Of a stretch of DNA of 64,000 nucleotides, positions 57,800 to 64,000 are shown piece by piece. The DNA is from Shewanella aestuarii. Lineage in GTDB: Bacteria > Pseudomonadota > Gammaproteobacteria > Enterobacterales > Shewanellaceae. Where the stretch lies: assembly GCF_014647215.1 (NCBI RefSeq), contig NZ_BMOT01000008.1:62001-126000 (forward strand), written 5' to 3'. Within the stretch, counting starts at the first letter, position 1. Each line of letters starts with the position of its first letter. Below the pieces are notes generated by a model. The model was given only the letters and a program-made list of their open reading frames with translations, was not told where the DNA came from and searched no databases. Position numbers and translations under genes: made by a program.

Positions 57800-59035
57800 A
57801 TGCAGTTAAACACGCTTTGGTGCTATCAGGGTCGCGACAATGCTTTCCGTTTTATGGCAATTACATTAGCAAGTTTTGGCATTTTGCCATTAGTCAGTCT
57901 GATTTTTCCGCAAAGTGTGCTGATTCTATTTGTCACATTGCTAAGCTGTGTTGTGATGGGGTTGTCGACGGCTCGACGTTTAATTGATGCGGCTAAACCA
58001 TTGTACTGGGTTTTAGTGCCACTATTGCCTCATTTACTGTTTGGACTGAGCTGCTATTGGTTTTGGCCATTGGGCGTGATCAGTGGCATCGGTTTGCTCG
58101 GTTTGGCTTGCAGCGTATTTATTAGTTTTTTTCCTGCCAAAGATCCACAGGCTAAGTATGTTGAAGGGTATTTTGGCGTAAAATCTCAGCCACAGGCGAT
58201 ATTAGGCCGTGCAAGAAAACGTTATGAACCACAAGTGTTCGGCCAATCGGTACATGATAGTGCTAGATCAGCAAGTGATGCGCCTAAAAGTAGCCTTGAA
58301 AATGTACGTTCCGAGATAAAGATGCCTGTGTTTGGTGGAGCAGATGAAAATGAGCCGAATGTAAGTCGTGATCCTTTGCTGACCGACCCTAATAACACAG
58401 CTGCACCAAGGTTTGGCAAGTCGTGGCAAGCATCGCATCGTTTTGATGTCGACCATGATGCGCTAGATACAGGTTCAGTAACCGAACTGCTTAAGTCTTG
58501 GCTTAATCGAGCCAAAGAACATCATGTGCCACTACTTTGGGCGGCAAAGATTACTGCTGTGCTATTGATATCTGGGCTTATTGTTTGGGGTTTGGTAAGC
58601 CTAACCAGTGGTGGCAGTGATACCCATGATGATGTTGCAATCTCTGAGTCGCCAAAAGAGCTTCATGTTGATCGTGTCTCAGCAAAATTGCCTGATGGTT
58701 TTTGGATTGTGATGCAAAATGACATTTTTATTCTTCGCTGGTTGGGTGATACAGGCTCGGCGCAAAATATATGGCGACTTGATACCGCTAAGGGGGATAA
58801 AGCTTGTAGTGAATTAATCTTTAACGATGGCAGCCAATATCGCCCTATTACTGTAGATTTATTGAGCGATGACGCCACTGAAGCGCGTTTTTCACCTTTA
58901 GATAACAAATCTATTATTAATCACATTGCAATGCGTGGTAGTTTTAAACTTTGCGGCTATGACTTCAGCCTAAAAGGCAGTCAAGCGACCTTGATGCAGC
59001 ATCAAGTATTTGCAGATTATTTACCGACTAATTAA
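57800..59035 (+). CDS. Multi-pass membrane protein of unknown function
   Basis: 411 residues, family not recognised. Three to four membrane helices lie in residues 15-115; a polar linker (about 118-250) follows; a further helix (AAKITAVLLISGLIVWGLV, about 253-272) leads to a C-terminal domain (about 290-411) that should be extracytoplasmic and holds two cysteines (KACSEL and FKLCGY) suited to a disulphide. AAGGA lies before the ATG. It is 49 bases upstream of a kinase-fold gene. Confidence 0.7.
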   Translation: MQLNTLWCYQGRDNAFRFMAITLASFGILPLVSLIFPQSVLILFVTLLSCVVMGLSTARRLIDAAKPLYWVLVPLLPHLLFGLSCYWFWPLGVISGIGLLGLACSVFISFFPAKDPQAKYVEGYFGVKSQPQAILGRARKRYEPQVFGQSVHDSARSASDAPKSSLENVRSEIKMPVFGGADENEPNVSRDPLLTDPNNTAAPRFGKSWQASHRFDVDHDALDTGSVTELLKSWLNRAKEHHVPLLWAAKITAVLLISGLIVWGLVSLTSGGSDTHDDVAISESPKELHVDRVSAKLPDGFWIVMQNDIFILRWLGDTGSAQNIWRLDTAKGDKACSELIFNDGSQYRPITVDLLSDDATEARFSPLDNKSIINHIAMRGSFKLCGYDFSLKGSQATLMQHQVFADYLPTN

Positions 59036-59084
59036 AGCAACATCGTTAAAAAGATTTAGCGACAATATGAAATGGAGTGTGTGA

Positions 59085-60152
59085 GTGAGTGATTTTATTA
59101 GGCAGCAAGTGTTGCCTCATTATGGTATTGGTTTAGATAAAGTCACTATCTCAGCGCTTGGAAATGGACATATCAATCAAACATATTTAGTGCGTTGGCC
59201 TGCCGGTGAATTTGTATTGCAAAAAATCAATACAGAAGTATTTACCCAGCCTCAAGAGTTGATTCAAAATGCCCTTTATATTAGTGAGCACCTTCAGCAA
59301 CAGCAAGATGCACACCGTTATACATTGCAGGTTGTTAAACCGGTAAATACTCAAGACAATCGTTACGGGGTAGATTTGAAGTCGCTTGGTTTTTGGCGAG
59401 CTATTACCTATTTACCTAATAGTCATACCATAGAGGTGGTCAATAATACTGAGCAAGCAAAAATGGCAGCGGGCGCTTTTGGGCATTTTGCCGCAGCATT
59501 GAGCTCACTCAGCCCAAATTGTATTAAAGATGTGATCAGTGACTTTTTAAATTTGCCCTTTAGGTTAAGTCAATTAAAACAAGCTGTGGCCGATGATAAA
59601 TGTCAGCGAGTTGCAGGATGCCAACAATGGGTTGATTTAGTTTTTAGCCAAACCAGCTTGTTTGAAGAGCTAAAACGTATTGAGTCATTATTGCCACTTA
59701 GGGTTTGTCATAACGATACCAAAATAAACAATATGCTGTTTGATAAGCGCGACATGTCTAGTATGGCTATCATTGATTTGGATACCTGTATGAAAGGTTA
59801 TTTAATGTATGATTTTGGCGATATGGTGCGCGCTTTTTGTTCTCCTGAAGAAGAAGACTCCACAGCTTTAGAGAAAGTCATTGCTAGACCGGAAATTATT
59901 GCCGCGGCCAGTGAAAGCTATATTCATGCCCTTGAAGGTATTATCACCCCAATAGAAAAACGCAGTTTATGGTTAGGCATTAAAGTGATGGCATTAATGT
60001 TGGGGAGCCGTTTTTTAGCTGATCATATCAATGGCGATGTGTATTTTACTATTCATAAACCACATCATAATCTTGATAGAGCTGCCAACCAACTGACGAT
60101 TTTTAAAAGCTTGTTAGCGCAAGAATCACAATTAAAGCCACTGTTTGAATAG
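59085..60152 (+). CDS. Aminoglycoside-phosphotransferase-fold small-molecule kinase
   Basis: 355 residues with the APH/choline kinase fold: LGNGHINQTYLVRW, FVLQKIN (ATP-lysine), the catalytic loop CHNDTKINNMLF and the metal site IDLDTCMKGYLMYDFGD. The pattern is closest to N-acetylhexosamine 1-kinase-like proteins, but the substrate cannot be fixed. GTG start at 59085 with TGGAG seven bases upstream. Together with yjjG it forms a plus-strand pair. Confidence 0.82.
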   Translation: MSDFIRQQVLPHYGIGLDKVTISALGNGHINQTYLVRWPAGEFVLQKINTEVFTQPQELIQNALYISEHLQQQQDAHRYTLQVVKPVNTQDNRYGVDLKSLGFWRAITYLPNSHTIEVVNNTEQAKMAAGAFGHFAAALSSLSPNCIKDVISDFLNLPFRLSQLKQAVADDKCQRVAGCQQWVDLVFSQTSLFEELKRIESLLPLRVCHNDTKINNMLFDKRDMSSMAIIDLDTCMKGYLMYDFGDMVRAFCSPEEEDSTALEKVIARPEIIAAASESYIHALEGIITPIEKRSLWLGIKVMALMLGSRFLADHINGDVYFTIHKPHHNLDRAANQLTIFKSLLAQESQLKPLFE

Positions 60153-60224
60153 TGCGAGTTAAAAATCAAAATCACCTATTCTGAGTCGATAAATTAATCG
60201 ACTCAACCAGCTTGAGAACAAATA

Positions 60225-60908
60225 ATGCATATTTCCAAATACCAGTGGATTTTATTCGATGCTGATGAAACCTTGTTTCATTTTGATGCATTTGCTGGAC
60301 TCAAGTTATTATTTTCAAAATATAACATTGCATTCAACCAGTCTGATTTTGACCATTATCAAAAAGTGAATAAACCTCTTTGGGTTGAGTACCAAAATGG
60401 AACGATTAATGCGCACACATTACAAACTCAAAGGTTTGTAGAGTGGGGAGGCAAGTTAGCGGTAAAGCCAGAACAACTTAACCATGATTTTTTAATGGCA
60501 ATGGCGGATATTTGTGAGCCATTACCTGGGGCGAAAGTGTTAATTGACGCCTTAGTGGGGAAAGTTAATCTGGGTATTATTACCAATGGTTTTACGCAAT
60601 TGCAGCAGGCTCGCTTACAAAAAACGGGTATGGATAGTGCTTTTTCTCAGGTCATTATTTCTGAGCAAGTAGGTAAAGCCAAACCTGATAAAGCCATATT
60701 TGAGCATGCATTTGAAAGAATGGGGCAGCCGAAAAAAAACCAAGTATTAATGGTAGGTGATACTCTGCAATCGGATATTTTAGGTGGTATCAATGCTGGA
60801 GTTGATACCTGCTGGTTAAATGCAAATGGCCTAGAAAATGATGGGGATATTCAACCTCATTACCAAGTGTCTTCGCTAACTGAATTACATCAGCGCTTAT
60901 TTTTATAG
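60225..60908 (+). CDS. yjjG: Pyrimidine 5'-nucleotidase YjjG (HAD superfamily)
   Basis: 227 residues, HAD fold: nucleophile motif FDADETLF, motif II ITNGF, lysine in GKAKPDKAIF and motif IV VGDTLQSDILGG. E. coli YjjG is a house-cleaning nucleotidase for dUMP, dTMP and non-canonical pyrimidines. Followed by a strong terminator shared with the convergent mrcA. Confidence 0.92.
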   Translation: MHISKYQWILFDADETLFHFDAFAGLKLLFSKYNIAFNQSDFDHYQKVNKPLWVEYQNGTINAHTLQTQRFVEWGGKLAVKPEQLNHDFLMAMADICEPLPGAKVLIDALVGKVNLGIITNGFTQLQQARLQKTGMDSAFSQVIISEQVGKAKPDKAIFEHAFERMGQPKKNQVLMVGDTLQSDILGGINAGVDTCWLNANGLENDGDIQPHYQVSSLTELHQRLFL

Positions 60909-60921
60909 GTTTAGCTAACAT

Positions 60922-60961
60922 AAAAAGGCCGCCTTACGTTTTCAGTTAAGGCGGCCTTTTT
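60922..60961. terminator. Bidirectional terminator between yjjG and mrcA
   Basis: AAAAAGGCCGCCTTA (60922-60936) pairs perfectly with TAAGGCGGCCTTTTT (60947-60961) around a ten-base loop. Confidence 0.95.
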
Positions 60962-60989
60962 AGTCAATTGACACTATATTTTATCGACA

Positions 60990-63545
60990 TTATTGGAACA
61001 GATCTTCCGCAACATTATCAATAAATATCTCACCGGATTCCTGTGCTTCGGCGGCATATTCTTTAGGTTCAGTTCCCTCAACGAAATACTCGAAAGCAGT
61101 AGTATGGTCGGTTTTACGGGTGAGCTTACCGGTTTCGAGATCAATACGAACAGACACAATGCCCTTTGGTGGCTCAGCAGAGAGTTCCGGTGTGCCTTTT
61201 AACGCTTTATTCATAAAGTCATTCCACCCAGGCCCGGCGGTTTTCGCACCCGCCTCAGCACCTGAAATTTGATCCGGAGCACCGTTTGCCATCCAGCTCG
61301 CACGGCCAAGTTGACGACCGTGATCATCAAAACCAACCCAGAAAGTGGCAGTTAATGTTGGGTTGAAGCCACTAAACCAAGTATCGCGAGATTCGTTAGT
61401 TGTCCCCGTTTTACCAGCTATATCGTGGCGTTTTATCAATTTTGATGCGCGCCAAGCCGTACCATTCCAGCCCGTTCCTTTGCTCCAATCCCCACCACCC
61501 CAAATAACACTTTTTAGTGACTCAGTGATTAAAAATGCGGTTTGCTCGGATATGATTTGATTAGCATAACGACCATTTTCACGCTGACACACTAACTCAT
61601 TATCGCTATTTTCAGCGATTAATTCATTGTTCATCGCCGCAAATGGATCGTTTTCAGCCTCATCAACGGGTTGTAGATTCAATGAGTTGACAGTGGCGCT
61701 AGGCGGTGGTGAACAGGCTAAGGTTGGTGAAGCTTGCTCAATGATATTGTCATAAGCATCCGTTACGTGATCAACGAAATAAGGCTCGACTAAATAACCA
61801 CCATTGGCAAAAACGTTAAACGCAGTGGCGACTTGTAAGGGTGTCACGGAAGGTGAGCCGAGTGCTAATGATTCGTTGCGTGGTAAGTCTTTGGCATCAA
61901 AACCAAATTTTACTAACTCATCGATAGTATTTTGCAGCCCAGCATGACGCATTGCCCTTACAGACATGACGTTAATTGATTGCGCTAAACCGACACGTAA
62001 ACGAGTTGGACCGCCATAAATATCAGGTGAGTTTTTTGGGCGCCAAGCCGTTCCTTGACGAGTATCCGGTTTATTAATCGGCGCATTGTTGATCAAGGTG
62101 GCCAGTGTCCAATCTTGTTCTAATGTCGTAGCGTATATAAACGGTTTGATATTTGAACCCAATTGACGTTTAGCTTGAGTCACTCGGTTAAATTGGCTTT
62201 GGCTAAAACTAAATCCACCGACGAGAGTGCGAATCGCGCCATCGAATGGGTCAAGACTAACGGTGGCACTGGATACTTCAGGTATTTGCGATAATTGCCA
62301 GAACTCACCATTATTGCGCACGTAGACTTGTTGGCCCACTTGCAAAATATCGCTAGCGTTTTTTGGTGGAACGCTTTGGCGTTTATCACTGATAAACTTA
62401 CGCGCCCATTTCAGCCCTGCCCAATCGATAGCTATTTCTTGGCCATTGGCAAGTAGAACAGTTGCTTGTTTTTCTGTGATATTCATTACTGCTGCAGGCA
62501 CAATACCTTGCATAGGTTCAGTTTTTTTCAGTAACTCAATAATTGTTTCATGGGCTAAAGGCGTTTCTGTCCACAACTGAGAAATCGGACCGCGATAACC
62601 ATGGCGTTGATCATAAGCAAATACGTTATCACGCAAAGCGTCTTGTGCCATTAATTGCAATTCAGACGAAATGGTCGTGTATACGTTATATCCATTAGTA
62701 TAAGCCGCTTCTTCTCCATACTTCTGGATCATATAGTCGCGCGCCATTTCAGAAATATACGGCGCATATAAATCAATTTCCGCACCGTGGTATTTTGCTG
62801 AAACAGGAGTATCAATCGCTTCTTGGTACTGGGCTTGGGTAATGTTATTTTTTTCCAGCATACGACTTAACACCCAATTGCGACGTGCCATTGCTCTTGC
62901 TGGATTACGAATTGGGTTGGCCGCAGAAGGTGCTTGCGGTAAGCCTGCAATCATTGCCATTTCAGGCAATGTCAGCTCGTTTAAGTTTTTACCATAGTAA
63001 ACTTGTGCCGCAGCGCCAACCCCATAAGCACGGTTCCCTAAAAATGATCGGTTTAAATAAAGAGTGAGAATCTCTTGTTTGTTTAGCGCCTTTTCAATTT
63101 TTAATGCCAAAAATATTTCTTTAATTTTCCGAATATAAGTTTTTTCATTTGATAAAAAGAATCCTCGGGCAACCTGCTGGGTAATGGTACTCGCACCTTG
63201 GCTTTTTTTACCTGTTGTAATTAAAATTGTTGCGGCACGTATAATACCAATCGGATCGATACCTTTATGCTCAAAAAAACGCGCATCTTCAGTATCAAGT
63301 ACAGCATTAATTAATTGTTGAGGCACATCATGATATTCAACAGGGATACGGCGTTTCTCGCCAAATTGCGAAATTAGTTTGCCATCACTACTGTATATTC
63401 GTAGTGGGGTTTGTAATTGGACAGTTTTAAGTGAGTTAACATCGGGTAAGTCGGGTAATACATAAAAATAAGCCGCAGCAATGGCACCCACACCGAGTAA
63501 AGCTAAACTAAAGAAGGCAATTAGTAATCTTTTAAACCACTTCAC
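60990..63545 (-). CDS. mrcA: Penicillin-binding protein 1A
   Basis: 851-residue class A PBP that polymerises and cross-links peptidoglycan. An N-terminal membrane anchor, then the glycosyltransferase domain (EDARFFEHKGIDPIG with catalytic Glu, QGASTITQQVARG), an OB-like insert, and the transpeptidase domain with SNIK (acylation serine), SIN and KTGTTNE. It starts with GTG at 63545. The divergent arrangement with pilM is classical in gammaproteobacteria. Confidence 0.96.
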   Translation of the reverse strand: MKWFKRLLIAFFSLALLGVGAIAAAYFYVLPDLPDVNSLKTVQLQTPLRIYSSDGKLISQFGEKRRIPVEYHDVPQQLINAVLDTEDARFFEHKGIDPIGIIRAATILITTGKKSQGASTITQQVARGFFLSNEKTYIRKIKEIFLALKIEKALNKQEILTLYLNRSFLGNRAYGVGAAAQVYYGKNLNELTLPEMAMIAGLPQAPSAANPIRNPARAMARRNWVLSRMLEKNNITQAQYQEAIDTPVSAKYHGAEIDLYAPYISEMARDYMIQKYGEEAAYTNGYNVYTTISSELQLMAQDALRDNVFAYDQRHGYRGPISQLWTETPLAHETIIELLKKTEPMQGIVPAAVMNITEKQATVLLANGQEIAIDWAGLKWARKFISDKRQSVPPKNASDILQVGQQVYVRNNGEFWQLSQIPEVSSATVSLDPFDGAIRTLVGGFSFSQSQFNRVTQAKRQLGSNIKPFIYATTLEQDWTLATLINNAPINKPDTRQGTAWRPKNSPDIYGGPTRLRVGLAQSINVMSVRAMRHAGLQNTIDELVKFGFDAKDLPRNESLALGSPSVTPLQVATAFNVFANGGYLVEPYFVDHVTDAYDNIIEQASPTLACSPPPSATVNSLNLQPVDEAENDPFAAMNNELIAENSDNELVCQRENGRYANQIISEQTAFLITESLKSVIWGGGDWSKGTGWNGTAWRASKLIKRHDIAGKTGTTNESRDTWFSGFNPTLTATFWVGFDDHGRQLGRASWMANGAPDQISGAEAGAKTAGPGWNDFMNKALKGTPELSAEPPKGIVSVRIDLETGKLTRKTDHTTAFEYFVEGTEPKEYAAEAQESGEIFIDNVAEDLFQ

Positions 63546-63729
63546 ACATGTATTCCAAAATCTTAAATTAGGGCCAATAGTATATAAGCCACAAGCATTT
63601 TGGTGAAGTAAAAACGTGTAAACTGAAAATAGTATTTGTAAAATTTAGAAACATTTTATACAAATAAGTGTAACGAGATGATTTTGTGCTACTATCTTTT
63701 TAAAACAATAATAGAATTGATGACGGAAT

Positions 63730-64000
63730 ATGCTTTCTAAATTATGGAAGCGTCAAGCTCCGCAAATGGTGGGTGTCGATATTGGTTCCCATGAAGTCAA
63801 AGCCATATTGCTCAGTAAGACTGCTGATGGATATAAAATTCAAAATTACGCGACAGTGCCTATTAAGAAGGGCGCTGTTACTGATCATGATATTCGAGAT
63901 TCTGAAGCCGTATTAGAATCCTTGAAACAACTTAAGCGTTCTTTGCCCAAAGGGGTGAAGTTTGCGGCTGTTGCTGTTTCTGGTTCCGCGGTGATGACGA
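63730..64000 (+). CDS. pilM: Type IV pilus assembly protein PilM, N-terminal part, cut by window edge
   Basis: Ninety codons are visible from ATG 63730: MLSKLWKRQAPQMVGVDIGS and onward, with no stop before the edge. MVGVDIGSHEVKAILL is the first phosphate-binding motif of the actin-like fold, and the text matches PilM, the cytoplasmic platform of the PilMNOP complex. The rest of pilMNOPQ should follow outside the window. Confidence 0.92.
   Translation, partial: MLSKLWKRQAPQMVGVDIGSHEVKAILLSKTADGYKIQNYATVPIKKGAVTDHDIRDSEAVLESLKQLKRSLPKGVKFAAVAVSGSAVMT

Overview
The window is chromosomal DNA of a marine gammaproteobacterium, almost certainly a Shewanella. This rests on gene order (slmA-dut-coaBC / radC-rpmBG; gmk-rpoZ-spoT-trmH-recG; mrcA / pilM), a stand-alone MadB-type protein beside dtd, families common in Alteromonadales (DUF2959, DUF3014), and moderately AT-rich DNA. 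The species cannot be fixed from the sequence alone. Coding density is high. I found no rRNA, tRNA, insertion sequence, prophage or CRISPR.

Layout. 1-6.2 kb: a truncated S9 peptidase, then slmA-dut-coaBC facing radC-rpmB-rpmG, then argA with a candidate ARG box. 6.4-12.5 kb: a small membrane protein, rarD, yigI, recQ and a TPR protein whose GGDEF-like domain is degenerate. 12.7-17.7 kb: the leucine operon leuABCD behind a complete transcription attenuator with a leucine-rich leader peptide, followed by an AsnC/Lrp-type regulator. 18.6-23.8 kb: a DUF2959 lipoprotein with a small membrane protein, yihY, an S33 peptidase, a lipoprotein, dtd, madB and azoR. 24-26.3 kb: a possible small RNA, a SCO1-like protein and a chemoreceptor with membrane histidines.

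26.4-44.1 kb, minus strand, is the centrepiece: an aryl polyene (APE) pigment operon. Read downstream it has the apeC-apeR order known from other Proteobacteria: chain-length factor, acyltransferase, two ACPs, membrane protein, aryl/acyl ligase, dehydratase, glycosyltransferase-acyltransferase, thioesterase, LolA-like carrier, MMPL exporter, lipoprotein, ketosynthase, dehydratase, ketoreductase, ketosynthase. Three genes depart from the plain set: an aromatic amino acid ammonia-lyase (a likely source of the aryl starter), a flavoprotein with all the sequence hallmarks of flavin-dependent halogenases, and a terminal secreted HEAT-like repeat protein. Nearly every junction overlaps or has a very short gap, which points to one transcript. 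A reasonable model is that lyase and ligase supply and load an aryl acid, the ketosynthase/reductase/dehydratase set extends it to a polyene, ApeJ and ApeD attach it to a lipid, and ApeL/M/N move it to the outer membrane. The halogenase-like enzyme may decorate the head group.

44.3-57.6 kb: a DUF3014 protein, recG, a DesK/DesR-like two-component pair with a TPR protein, a Na/Ca antiporter, a long-chain acyl-CoA synthetase under a probable PsrA operator, then trmH, ridA, spoT, rpoZ and gmk. The usual trmH-recG junction is split by an inserted block. 57.8-64 kb: an unknown membrane protein, an aminoglycoside-phosphotransferase-fold kinase, yjjG, and mrcA facing the start of pilM, which runs off the right edge.
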